Assembly (NCBI RefSeq): GCF_002923755.1
Contig: NZ_PGFZ01000001.1
Coordinates: 136,770 to 177,699 of the forward strand
Reading direction: 5' to 3'
DNA length: 40,930 nucleotides
DNA from: Methylovulum psychrotolerans
GTDB lineage: Bacteria; Pseudomonadota; Gammaproteobacteria; Methylococcales; Methylomonadaceae
Shown here one piece after another: positions 1-7,851 of this stretch. The position numbers were made by a program, and so were the translations under genes. Position 1 is the first letter of the stretch; the number at the start of each line of letters is the position of its first letter. The notes beneath the pieces are model-generated. The model searched no databases. It saw nothing but the letters and a program-made list of their open reading frames with translations, and was not told the origin of the DNA.

Positions 1-342
1 ACTCGATCATCAAGTTTTTCATAAAACCCGCCCTGAATAGGGTAGGGAATTTGTTAAAAACACAAATGTATAGGGTAAGACTGCTCCCTCCCCTGATGGG
101 GAGGGTTGGGGTGGGGAGAATAAAATCAATGGCTTATACTTATGGCTTAGAGATTTTAATCAGACTGCTTTCTGTCTGATTAATGAAAAAAGCCTTATTT
201 AGATTCTCCCCACCCCATCCCTCCCCATCAGGGGAGGGGGACGGATTCCATTGCAACTTGTTGTTTTAAATTAATTTGTTAAACTTTTCAATATCCGGTA
301 GCTGAGCTATTTATCCGAATATTAAAAACTGGATGATCGAGT
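1..342. repeat. Complete inverted-repeat (MITE-like) element with G-rich arms
   Basis: The outer ends are inverted repeats of about 19 bp with one mismatch: 1-19 (ACTCGATCATCAAGTTTTT) against 324-342. Inside is a second pair of arms: a G-rich block at 98-116 on the plus strand and the matching C-rich block near 206-226. No open reading frame of note is present, so it looks non-autonomous. A second, truncated copy in opposite orientation begins at 40757. Whether it is mobilised by a transposase in trans is inference. No target duplication can be read because the left flank lies outside the window. Confidence 0.8.
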
Positions 343-345
343 TTT

Positions 346-628
346 ATAGACCCTAACACCCTTAGCGGGAGGTTATGCTTCTAAGGCCTATCGCACAACA
401 CACCAACGCACTTTAAGGGGAGTCGCTATTTTTGCGAAAGATTGCTTCGGCATCCTTGCCGGTCAATCAGCAAAAATCACGCGACCGCTTATGCCTTCGG
501 CTGCCCCAGCCGTCCTGGTCACTCGCTCGCCACCCAACAAGGGGTGGCTCACATGCTCTCCAATGACTCGACGCGATTTCGTATAGCCTGCATTTTCACT
601 TCCGCTTCGCTTCGTGAAAACTCAGGCA
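346..628. other. Unassigned stretch between the repeat and the first gene
   Basis: No convincing gene, RNA or structured element is recognised here. A 78-codon plus-strand frame (442-678) crosses the end of the next gene but has low-complexity, unlikely protein content. The sequence has several short inverted segments and could be the edge of another repeat or a decayed element. I cannot name it. Confidence 0.3.
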
Positions 629-1981
629 CTATCGCTTCTGGGGACTACTCGACTCCTGTCTCGCAGCGAAGGTATTAAAATCATAGATTGTCGAGTGGCC
701 GGGGTCGCCGTTGGGCATTGGGACACCACGGGGTATAAAAAAAGTTGCCGAATGCCCCCCGAATAAAGCGGCAGGAAAAACAAACGGCTTCAAGACCACA
801 TAAGTGCCTTCATAGATGCCAGGGACTTTTGGTGTAGTCTCTTGGCCTGCAATCGGCGGTACATCGCTGGGTGCACGCTCAGCGACTTGCGCAAACCAAG
901 CCCTGGCATCTTCTTCAGTCGCTTTTCTGAGCAGGCCTTTTTTGATGCCATCCTCCAAACCTGCCTCCCCTGCAAGAGGGGCATTCTTATCGAAAAAAGA
1001 TTTCGGCGGAGTGGCCGATGAGGATAATACTTTTATATCCGGTGATAAGGGCCCGCCTACCAAGACGTTGCCATTTTCGGCAAGATACACTTTTTCTACA
1101 GGACGGCCAAACAAACGGCGGGATAAGGGGTTAAAGGCTTCTGGCTCCCATAAGTTGAAGTCTTTACACCCGCCCTCGTTTTCTATTGTCGAATTAAGCA
1201 TCGGGATACCGCGCGGCAATCCGGCCACGGCTTGCCGATGAAGACCGCCTGCAACTACGGCAATGATATGCGTCCCTTGCGTCCAATGGATGTTCCAAAT
1301 GGTCGGTTCGTACTGTCCTAAGATTAAGACTAAGGGCTTGTCGGGTCGGTTGGCCAAAACTTCAATTTGTAACGCTTGATAGCCGCTTTGGTCAATTTGA
1401 AAACCTGTTTCGTGAGAGCGTCCGCCAGATACGGCCAACACAGCAAAATCATCAGGCAGCTTAAGCTGAGTAAATTCACATCGGGTTGGTTTGCTTTTGA
1501 TTTTAATTTTGACAGGCTCAGGCGGCGGGGCTTTTAACGTTATTCCGCAATCCGCTTCAGGATCAATTTTGCCGGGGACAGCGTTTTTATGGCAGGATGC
1601 CATGCCAAACGCATCATGCCCAGAAAATCCGCCGCCACTGGGCGAGCTGTCGTAATCAAAGCGATAAATGCCGCTGCGGTTAGGTGTGCCTAAGATGCCT
1701 CTCGCCACATAAGAATCGATACCCGACCCTTCATCAGACAGATAAAACCCTTGGCTATGTTGGTAGGCAATAGTCATACACCGGATGGCTTTGGCCGCTA
1801 CCGCACCGCTCAAGTATCCAGATTTCCTGTCGTTAAAGTGAAACACCCCGCAGCGCACGGCGTTTTTGCCCACGACGCTTAACAAGCGCTGCTCCAAGCT
1901 GGTTTTTTTCGCATGGCTTTGATAGGTAAAACTTAGCGTAACGATGGTCAGTAATAGGGCATTTTTCGCTAGGCTGTTCAT
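629..1981 (-). CDS. Exported protein of unknown function
   Basis: This 450-residue protein starts with a clear Sec signal peptide (hydrophobic residues about 8-19, cleavage likely after SHA at about 24) and should be periplasmic or exported. Several cysteines are spread along the mature part (for example in RCGVF, IRCM, ASCHK, DCGI, RCEF and GGCKDF), which suggests disulphides. A central segment (about residues 215-275, with LGQYEPTIWNIHW and GGLHRQAVAGLPRG) resembles a recurrent but poorly described motif in proteobacterial secreted proteins. I recognise no catalytic domain. It stands alone on the minus strand, with the neighbouring ruvX about 200 bp upstream. Codon use and base composition look like the host genes, so it is probably a resident lineage-specific gene. 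Confidence 0.75.
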   Translation of the reverse strand: MNSLAKNALLLTIVTLSFTYQSHAKKTSLEQRLLSVVGKNAVRCGVFHFNDRKSGYLSGAVAAKAIRCMTIAYQHSQGFYLSDEGSGIDSYVARGILGTPNRSGIYRFDYDSSPSGGGFSGHDAFGMASCHKNAVPGKIDPEADCGITLKAPPPEPVKIKIKSKPTRCEFTQLKLPDDFAVLAVSGGRSHETGFQIDQSGYQALQIEVLANRPDKPLVLILGQYEPTIWNIHWTQGTHIIAVVAGGLHRQAVAGLPRGIPMLNSTIENEGGCKDFNLWEPEAFNPLSRRLFGRPVEKVYLAENGNVLVGGPLSPDIKVLSSSATPPKSFFDKNAPLAGEAGLEDGIKKGLLRKATEEDARAWFAQVAERAPSDVPPIAGQETTPKVPGIYEGTYVVLKPFVFPAALFGGHSATFFIPRGVPMPNGDPGHSTIYDFNTFAARQESSSPQKR

Positions 1982-2187
1982 CTGGGATTTTTGTTCAAGC
2001 CAATGGGAATCCGTTTAAGATGCCATGGATCAAAAAAAATCGCAAGTAGTTAAGGCTGTTTGCCAAAACTACCTCATGGTGTGCTAAGAAGGCGAGGCGT
2101 TTAGCGGGGAAACTGACGGCAAAACCTAAAGGCCCATAGTGTGTTGTGAGAAATCACGGCCTTAAGTTAGGCAAATCCGGCCTACGT

Positions 2188-2655
2188 TTAATCTATCCCG
2201 GTGTTTTTAAAATCATTCAACCAACTCTGCAAAATCAATTGCGCGGCGAGTTGGTCTTGTACGGCCCAGAGTTTGGTGGCGTTGACGTTGACTTCGTCGA
2301 ACAATAGCTGTTTGGCTTCGTAGGTGGACAGGGCTTCGTCTTGTTGGTAGACGGGCAGGTTGAAGCGGCCTTGCAGTTGGCGGCAGAATTTTAACATGCG
2401 CGGCGTGATGGGGTTGTCGGTGCCGTCGGCTTTGCGGGAGATACCGACCACCAGCCCGGCCGGTTGCCATTCGGCAATCAGCTTGCCGATGGCTTGCCAG
2501 TCGGGGGTTTCGTTGGGCGAGCGCAAGGTCTGTAGCGAGCTGGCACTGCGCGTGGTGACTTGCCCGACCGCCGTGCCGATTTTCTTGTTGCCGAAATCAA
2601 AGCCCAGGTAGGTGTCGTTACTGATGTTGGCGGCGAGGGGGTCACGGTTAGCCAT
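2188..2655 (-). CDS. ruvX: Putative pre-16S rRNA nuclease / Holliday junction resolvase-like RuvX (YqgF)
   Basis: RuvX is an RNase H-fold nuclease implicated in maturation of the 16S rRNA 5' end. The 155-residue protein matches the usual family length of about 140-160. The N-terminal motif YLGFDFGNKKIGTAVG carries the first acidic residue of the active site; VVGISRKADGTDN corresponds to the second conserved block and DEALSTYEA to the third. The start overlaps the end of algH by 8 bp (ATGGCTAA), so the two are translationally coupled. Order algH-ruvX downstream of gshB-tonB is the standard gammaproteobacterial arrangement, as in Pseudomonas. No pyrR/pyrB follows here; the next gene is an unrelated exported protein. 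Confidence 0.93.
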   Translation of the reverse strand: MANRDPLAANISNDTYLGFDFGNKKIGTAVGQVTTRSASSLQTLRSPNETPDWQAIGKLIAEWQPAGLVVGISRKADGTDNPITPRMLKFCRQLQGRFNLPVYQQDEALSTYEAKQLLFDEVNVNATKLWAVQDQLAAQLILQSWLNDFKNTGID

Positions 2656-3211
2656 GGCCTGCCATTGTCGTCAGTTTGTTGATGTCGATGCCGATTTGCC
2701 CGGCCGCCGCGCTCCAGCGCAGGTCGATGGGGGTGTCGAACAGCACTTGCTGGCCGTAAGGCGTGTTCAGCCAGGCGTTGGCGACCATTTCTTTTTCCAG
2801 TTGGCCTTCGCCCCAGCCCGCATAGCCTAAGGCGACCAGGTAGTGTTCGGGGCCTTTGCCGACGGCAATCGCCTCCAACACATCGCGGGAGGTGGTCAGG
2901 GCGATGTCGTCGGAGATGGGCAGGCTGGCGTGCCAGTCGCCGCCCGCCGTGTGCAGGACGAAGCCGCGCTCCTGCTGCACGGGGCCGCCGGCAAACACCG
3001 GGGATTCGGCCGCCACCAGCGAGGTGAAGGGGATGTTCATCTGTTTGAAGATGTCGCCCAGTTTCATGTCGGTGCAACGGTTGATGACGATACCTAGGGC
3101 ACCGTCTTTGTTGTGTTGGCACAGGAAGGTGACGGTGTGGAAAAAAATCGGGTCCGCCAAGCCGGGCATGGCGATGATGAATTGGTTATTGAGGTAAGTA
3201 GGTTCGTTCAT
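2648..3211 (-). CDS. algH: YqgE/AlgH family protein
   Basis: This is a 187-residue cytosolic protein of the UPF0301 (YqgE/AlgH) family, named after a regulator of alginate synthesis in Pseudomonas; its biochemical role is unresolved. Recognisable blocks are the N-terminal NQFIIAMPGLADPIFFHTV, then GALGIVINRCTDMKL, VFAGGPVQQERGFVLH, and GYAGWGEGQLEKEMVANAWL, all typical of the family. It is followed by ruvX with an 8-bp overlap. Upstream, 446 bp that include a repeat element separate it from tonB, although in related genomes gshB, tonB, algH and ruvX are close together. It may therefore need its own promoter in that gap; I see no strong candidate. Confidence 0.94.
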   Translation of the reverse strand: MNEPTYLNNQFIIAMPGLADPIFFHTVTFLCQHNKDGALGIVINRCTDMKLGDIFKQMNIPFTSLVAAESPVFAGGPVQQERGFVLHTAGGDWHASLPISDDIALTTSRDVLEAIAVGKGPEHYLVALGYAGWGEGQLEKEMVANAWLNTPYGQQVLFDTPIDLRWSAAAGQIGIDINKLTTMAGHG

Positions 3212-3426
3212 ACGCTTAAAATCGGCAATGGTGGGCGGTATAGGCGGCTTGGGGCATTACCCTAGGCACCCCTGGAAATCGGCAGTCCTGCGGGGCAGAA
3301 GTGCCTTAAGTACAAGGCTAATCGCTTCATGGCAAGTCCGGTCGGGCTGGGCTTGCGGTAACTTTCTTTGGTTTTTGGCTTCTATATGGGGTTCGGGGCT
3401 ATCGATAACAAGTGTTTAATAGCCCT

Positions 3427-3612
3427 AAGGAACGTGCATAAAATATAAGGAGGCGTTCCATTGCATCTCTGCGTGTTAAACCCCCTCCCTCCTGAGCGCC
3501 CCCTTGTCAGGGGGAGGGGCATTTTCCCCCTGATTTTCGCCTGTATGACGGGGAAGCCATTTGCCTCCTCCCCTGCCAAGGGGAGGGCTGGGGTGGGGTT
3601 GAATTCACGAAT
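3427..3612. repeat. Family A repeat copy A1 (end consensus AGGAACGTGCAT)
   Basis: The copy begins with AAGGAACGTGCATAAAA at 3427, followed by the family's GGCGTTCCATTGCATCTCTG and CGTGTTAAACCCC blocks, which recur at 15869-15896 and in diverged form near 21541-21574. A G-quadruplex-type core (GGGG-A-GGG-CT-GGGG-T-GGGG) lies at 3580-3598. The right terminal repeat is not present, so this copy is rearranged or truncated. It sits between tonB and algH and interrupts what is an uninterrupted operon in relatives. Confidence 0.75.
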
Positions 3613-3657
3613 GTTAAAAGATAGGCATCTTCTTAAAAGCCCGTTCTCCGACCCGCC

Positions 3658-4536
3658 CTAATGCGCACTCAGCCCCGATTGGTCGGAGAACTGCCAGACG
3701 CGGGTAATCACCAGCACGTTCGCTTCCTTGAGCAGCTCGGTCGGGAACGGGGCAAACGGGGCGCTCATTTTGACAATGTTTTTCGCCGCTTCGTCCAAAG
3801 ACGGATGCCCTGACGAGCGGGTGATGACAATGCTTTGGATGCTGCCGTCAGCCCTGACCCCGACATCCATGGTCAAACGCCCGGAAAAATTTTTGCGGGC
3901 GGCGACTTCAGGGTAATTCATATTGCCGATACGCTCGACTTTATTTTCCCAATCTTTTTGGTATTGCGCCGCCAAAAACTGATGGGTGCTGACTTGGCTG
4001 ACGCGCTTGGTTTTGTTGTTGTCCGAACTTTGCTGGCTGAGGCGGACTTCCGTGCCGAGCTGCGCCATTTGGCTGCGTAAGGTCTCCATATCCAGACGCG
4101 GGCTGGGCGTGTCGTTGTCGCCCTCATCGGCCTTGGTTTGGGTGGTGACTTTTTGCGCGGCTTTCGGTTGCACCAGCACTTTTTCTACCGCCTTAGGCTT
4201 ATTTTCCACCACGGCGGCTTTTTTTATAATCTTTTTCTCGCTTTCGCCTTCGCTGGGCAAATGCTGTTGCGGCGGCGCCGCCCGTTGCACGGTTTCCCCC
4301 GCGCCGACCTGGTTGTCCGGCGCCAAAAATTTCGCCTCAGGGGGCGGTTTTTTTGCGGGTGTGTTGACCAAAGTGATGTCGATGGCACGGTTAAACTTTT
4401 CGGTTGTGGGGGCGGTGAAATTGACCCCCAAAATGACCAGCACATGCAGGATGGCCGCCACAAACAAGGCGAGCAGCAGCGAGTCATTGTGCGGCATGAC
4501 CGATACGGGCTTAAAATCGGCCGATTTTTTAGCCAT
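3658..4536 (-). CDS. TonB family energy transducer
   Basis: TonB proteins carry the inner-membrane proton-motive force to outer-membrane receptors. This protein has an N-terminal membrane segment (DSLLLALFVAAILHVLVIL, about residues 19-37), a proline/lysine/alanine-rich periplasmic linker (about 60-200), and a C-terminal TonB domain (about 205-285) with YPEVAARKNFSG, LTMDVGVRADGSI and SSGHPSLDEAA. I place the start at 4536 (MAKKSADF), which gives the same 8-bp ATGGCTAA overlap with gshB that algH has with ruvX; an in-frame upstream start at 4554 is possible. No exbB or exbD lies nearby, so it must use a pair from elsewhere. Position after gshB is typical of this TonB paralogue in gammaproteobacteria. 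Its particular receptor cannot be inferred. Confidence 0.9.
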   Translation of the reverse strand: MAKKSADFKPVSVMPHNDSLLLALFVAAILHVLVILGVNFTAPTTEKFNRAIDITLVNTPAKKPPPEAKFLAPDNQVGAGETVQRAAPPQQHLPSEGESEKKIIKKAAVVENKPKAVEKVLVQPKAAQKVTTQTKADEGDNDTPSPRLDMETLRSQMAQLGTEVRLSQQSSDNNKTKRVSQVSTHQFLAAQYQKDWENKVERIGNMNYPEVAARKNFSGRLTMDVGVRADGSIQSIVITRSSGHPSLDEAAKNIVKMSAPFAPFPTELLKEANVLVITRVWQFSDQSGLSAH

Positions 4537-5482
4537 GTTGCAAAGTCGCGGCAATGTGGTCCATCAGCAATCCGGCAATATTGAGGTTAAATTGGCGGTC
4601 AAGTTCCTGTACGCAGGTCGGGCTGGTGACATTAATTTCGGTCAGGCAGTCGCCGATCACATCCAGACCGACAAAAATCAGGCCTTTTTCGCGTAAAGTC
4701 GGTCCTACTTGCCGGGCGATCCATAAATCTTGTTCGCTTAAAGGCCGGCCTTCGCCGTGGCCGCCTGCGGCGAGGTTGCCACGGGTTTCGCCTTGTGCCG
4801 GGATACGTGCCAGGCAGTACGGCACAGGCTCGCCGTTGACCATTAAGATACGTTTGTCGCCGTCTTTAATGGCGGGCAAGTATTTTTGCGCCATGACATA
4901 GCAACGGCGGTATTGTGTCATAATTTCGGTAATGACGCTGAAATTAGGGTCGTTCTCACGCAGATGGAATATCGACGCGCCGCCCATGCCGTCCAAGGGT
5001 TTGAGGATAATATCGCCGTGTTCGTGCAAAAAGGCACGGATTCTGTCCGGTTCGCGGGTCACTAAGGTGTCGGCGCAGCAATGGGCAAACCAGGCGGTGT
5101 ATAATTTCTCGTTGGCATCGCGCAAGGACTGCGGTTTGTTGACCACATAAACGCCCAAATCTTCGGCGCGTTCCAGCAGGTAGGTCGCGTAAATGTACTC
5201 TTGGTCGAAGGGCGGATCTTTGCGCATCAGGATGGTGTCCAGCGTCTCCAGCGGGATGTCCTGCTCTTGGCTAAAGCCGTACCATTGCTTAGGGTCGCGT
5301 TGGACGCTGAGCGTGCGGGTTCTGGCGTAAGGCCTGCCGTTGCGCAGGTACAGGTCGTTCAGTTCCATGTAATGCAGTTCCCAGCCCCGCGCTTGGGCTT
5401 CCAGCAGCAGTGCGAAACTGGTGTCTTTTTTGATGTTGATATGGCTGATGGAATCCATCACCATACCCAGTTTTATAGCCAT
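4529..5482 (-). CDS. gshB: Glutathione synthetase
   Basis: GshB is the cytosolic ATP-grasp enzyme that joins glycine to gamma-glutamylcysteine to make glutathione. The 317-residue product matches the bacterial family (E. coli enzyme 316). Visible features are the N-terminal MVMDSISHINIKKDTSFA, the segment MRKDPPFDQEYIYATYLLE, the ATP-grasp lysine/glycine loop DIILKPLDGMGGASIF, and the metal/substrate region GLIFVGLDVIGDCLTEINVT. It is first in a minus-strand group with tonB (8-bp overlap). The 117-bp gap to rpmB is a shared divergent promoter region. Confidence 0.96.
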   Translation of the reverse strand: MAIKLGMVMDSISHINIKKDTSFALLLEAQARGWELHYMELNDLYLRNGRPYARTRTLSVQRDPKQWYGFSQEQDIPLETLDTILMRKDPPFDQEYIYATYLLERAEDLGVYVVNKPQSLRDANEKLYTAWFAHCCADTLVTREPDRIRAFLHEHGDIILKPLDGMGGASIFHLRENDPNFSVITEIMTQYRRCYVMAQKYLPAIKDGDKRILMVNGEPVPYCLARIPAQGETRGNLAAGGHGEGRPLSEQDLWIARQVGPTLREKGLIFVGLDVIGDCLTEINVTSPTCVQELDRQFNLNIAGLLMDHIAATLQHG

Positions 5483-5530
5483 GGGCGGTTCCTTAGTGAG
5501 CGCGGATGGCGCTTATTTTATAGATTGCAG

Positions 5531-5559
5531 TTTACCTTGCAAAGAAATTTTGGTATAAA
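5531..5559 (+). promoter_or_regulatory. Predicted sigma70 promoter of rpmB-rpmG
   Basis: A -35-like TTTACC (5531-5536) and a -10-like TATAAA (5554-5559) are separated by 17 bp and lie 41 bp upstream of the rpmB start. The spacing is ideal and the hexamers match consensus in 4 and 5 positions. Prediction by eye only. Confidence 0.55.
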
Positions 5560-5599
5560 GCTCGGCTATTTAGCATTAAGGCACACCTAGAGGTAAACT

Positions 5600-5836
5600 A
5601 TGACCAGAATATGCCAAGTTACAGGAAAAAAGCCGATGGTCGGCAATAACGTATCACACGCCAACAACAAAACCAAAAGACGTTTTCTGCCAAATCTGCA
5701 TCACCACAGATTTTGGGTAGAAACCGAAAACCGTTGGGTGCGCCTGCGCGTCTCCGCTAAAGGTATGCGTATCATCGACAAAAAAGGCATTGACGCTGTA
5801 TTGGCGGATTTGCGTAAAAACGGCATCAACGCTTAA
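5600..5836 (+). CDS. rpmB: 50S ribosomal protein L28
   Basis: L28 (bL28) is a small protein of the large ribosomal subunit. The 78-residue product equals the usual length; [21 protein letters not shown] at the start and the segment [20 protein letters not shown] are signatures of the gammaproteobacterial protein. AGAGG lies upstream of the ATG as ribosome binding site. It is followed after 11 bp by rpmG, the normal rpmB-rpmG operon. Confidence 0.98.
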   Translation: MTRICQVTGKKPMVGNNVSHANNKTKRRFLPNLHHHRFWVETENRWVRLRVSAKGMRIIDKKGIDAVLADLRKNGINA

Positions 5837-5847
5837 GAGGATAAACC

Positions 5848-6003
5848 ATGCGCGATAAAATTAAATTAATTTCTACCGAAGGCACCGGCCATTTTTATAC
5901 CACCACTAAAAATAAAAAGACCATGCCCGAAAAGATGGAGATCAAAAAATTTGATCCAGTCGTCCGTAAACACGTCATGTACAAAGAAGCCAAAATCAAA
6001 TAA
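5848..6003 (+). CDS. rpmG: 50S ribosomal protein L33
   Basis: This short gene (51 codons plus TAA) encodes L33 (bL33), a lysine-rich protein of the large subunit. The protein begins [10 protein letters not shown] and continues with [14 protein letters not shown] and a C-terminal [17 protein letters not shown], all standard for the family. The variant lacks the CxxC pairs of zinc-binding L33, so it is the zinc-independent type. A ribosome binding site (AAGAGGATAAACC) precedes the ATG, and it is co-transcribed with rpmB. Confidence 0.98.
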   Translation: MRDKIKLISTEGTGHFYTTTKNKKTMPEKMEIKKFDPVVRKHVMYKEAKIK

Positions 6004-6399
6004 ACGTTTTGGTTGCTTGCCCGTTGCTTGCGCTAACCACAGTCCCGATGTGGTTAGTCAGGTGGCGTACCCACCCCTTTTCCTCCCCCCGCCTTTGGGC
6101 TTGCCCCACAATGCCTAGGGCATCTTGCATTGTTTTAGGTCGTCCGCTGGTGTTTGAACTAAATTGGTGCATTATAGGTCTTCCTGCTGTCGGTAAAAAT
6201 GCGCCCCTGCGTTAACCGCTTTGTCCGTTTCTGTGGGCATTGTGCCGACCCGTGTTATTTTTACTGGATATAACTGAGTCATTGGCGGTACTATTTTGCT
6301 AAGGCCGCGCTGGTTTTGCGGCCGATACGGAGATAGCCCAAAAAGGGTGGCATACTTCATGCTTCGTTTAATGTAAAAATTAATAACTATTAAAAAGCT
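6004..6399. other. Intergenic region after rpmG with one hairpin
   Basis: This is 396 bp without a gene. A perfect 9-bp stem with a 7-nt loop occupies 6033-6057 (CTAACCACA / TGTGGTTAG), 30 bp after the rpmG stop, but it has no T-tract, so it is only a weak terminator or mRNA 3'-end candidate. The rest shows nothing I can name. The promoter of the following gene pair must lie here, but I see no clear hexamers. Confidence 0.4.
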
Positions 6400-7851
6400 A
6401 TGAAATCGATCTGGGAAAACTACACCACCGAGAACGCTTACGACGAACTCATGTATTCCGAATTCCAGCCGCGTCCGGTTAGCCACAGCTTATGCCAATA
6501 TCTAAACTCGCTGAAAAAAACCGATATAGATAAGCGCAAGATCGCGGCGGAACTGGCGATTATGGAAATGGGCATTACGTTTACGGTCTATAGCGACGAA
6601 GGTAATATTGACCGGGCTTGGCCTTTTGACATCATCCCGCGCATTATGGATGCCAGGGAATGGCGGGTTATTGAACAGGGCCTTAAGCAACGTCTGACCG
6701 CCCTTAACTGTTTTATCAGCGATGTTTATGGTGAGCAACAGTTCATCAAAGACGGCAAAATCCCTAGCGAAACCATCAACAGTTCGAAAAACTTCCGTAA
6801 AGAATGCGTCGGCATGAAGCCGCGCCATAATGTTTGGGCGAATATCTGCGGCACTGACTTGGTGCGTAATAAAGACGGCATCATGTACGTTTTGGAAGAC
6901 AACCTGCGGGTGCCGTCAGGCGTGTCGTACATGCTGGAAAACCGCGTCATCACCAAGCGGGTCTTCCCCGAACTGCTGCAAGGCATTGATATTCTCCCGA
7001 TAGACGATTACCCCACACAACTGCAAGACATGCTGGCTTCGATAGCCTTCGCCGACACCGACAAGCCGCTGATTGTCGTGCTGACTCCGGGCATTTATAA
7101 CTCCGCCTATTTTGAACATGCTTATCTGGCGCAACAAATGGGTGCGCAATTGGTCGAAGGCAACGATTTGGTGGTAAAAGACGACAATTGCGTTTATATG
7201 CGCACCATTGAGGGGCTGGAAAAGGTCGATGTGATTTATCGGCGCATTGACGACGATTTCCTTGACCCCGAAGTGTTCCGCAAAGATTCTACTTTAGGTG
7301 TGCCTGGGCTGATGCGGGCATGGCAAGCGGGTAATGTCGCCTTGGCCAACGCCCCTGGGGCAGGGGTCGCCGACGATAAGGTCGTTTATGCTTATGTGCC
7401 GGAAATGATCCGTTACTATTTGAACGAAGAGCCGATCTTGCCGAACGTGCCGACTTATTTGTGCAGCAATAAAGAACATTACGATTATGTTATGGATCAT
7501 CTGGCCGAACTGGTGGTAAAACCCGCCAACGAATCCGGCGGCTACGGCATGTTGGTCGGCCCCCATTCTACCGCCAAAGAAGTTGAGGCCTTCCGCAAGG
7601 TTATCCAAGCCGACCCGCGCAATTATATCGGCCAGCCAACCTTGGCGATCTCCACTGCGCCGACTTTATGTAAAGGCAAGTTGGAGCCGCGCCATATCGA
7701 TTTGCGCCCATTTATCCTGCAAGGCGAAAACACCTTTGTCACGGCGGGCGGCCTGACCCGCGTCGCCTTGCGCAAAGGCTCGTTAGTGGTCAACTCCTCG
7801 CAAGGCGGCGGCAGTAAAGACACTTGGATCATCAATATGGAGGGCAACTAA
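6400..7851 (+). CDS. Circularly permuted ATP-grasp protein (CP_ATPgrasp, former DUF404/DUF407)
   Basis: The 483-residue protein belongs to the circularly permuted ATP-grasp family, predicted from comparative genomics to form amide (peptide-like) bonds on an unknown substrate. Diagnostic segments are RPVSHSLCQYLNSL near the N-terminus, AWPFDIIPRIM, FISDVYGEQQFIKDG, GTDLVRNKDGIMYVLEDNLR (about residues 149-168), VDVIYRRIDDDFLDP and VVKPANESGGYGMLVG (nucleotide-binding loop), ending GGSKDTWIIN. The stop overlaps the start of the alpha-E gene by one base (TAATG), so the two are translationally coupled. In many proteobacteria the pair is followed by a transglutaminase-like protease gene; none is present here. 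Cytosolic, as no signal or membrane segment is seen. Confidence 0.9.
   Translation: MKSIWENYTTENAYDELMYSEFQPRPVSHSLCQYLNSLKKTDIDKRKIAAELAIMEMGITFTVYSDEGNIDRAWPFDIIPRIMDAREWRVIEQGLKQRLTALNCFISDVYGEQQFIKDGKIPSETINSSKNFRKECVGMKPRHNVWANICGTDLVRNKDGIMYVLEDNLRVPSGVSYMLENRVITKRVFPELLQGIDILPIDDYPTQLQDMLASIAFADTDKPLIVVLTPGIYNSAYFEHAYLAQQMGAQLVEGNDLVVKDDNCVYMRTIEGLEKVDVIYRRIDDDFLDPEVFRKDSTLGVPGLMRAWQAGNVALANAPGAGVADDKVVYAYVPEMIRYYLNEEPILPNVPTYLCSNKEHYDYVMDHLAELVVKPANESGGYGMLVGPHSTAKEVEAFRKVIQADPRNYIGQPTLAISTAPTLCKGKLEPRHIDLRPFILQGENTFVTAGGLTRVALRKGSLVVNSSQGGGSKDTWIINMEGN

Noticed and set aside
98-231. Possible CRISPR repeat from the recurring G/C-rich blocks
   Set aside because: Copies are dispersed and inverted, not tandem with regular spacers; no cas genes in the window.
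442-678. A 78-codon plus-strand frame before the first gene
   Set aside because: No ribosome binding site, implausible composition, and it overlaps the end of the unknown exported protein.
2478-3122. A 214-codon frame overlapping algH and ruvX
   Set aside because: Arg/His/Pro-rich shadow frame on the same strand in another phase; the two real genes have clear family motifs.
6033-6057. Strong terminator for rpmB-rpmG
   Set aside because: The stem is perfect but lacks a T-tract, so it is kept only as a weak candidate in the intergenic note.
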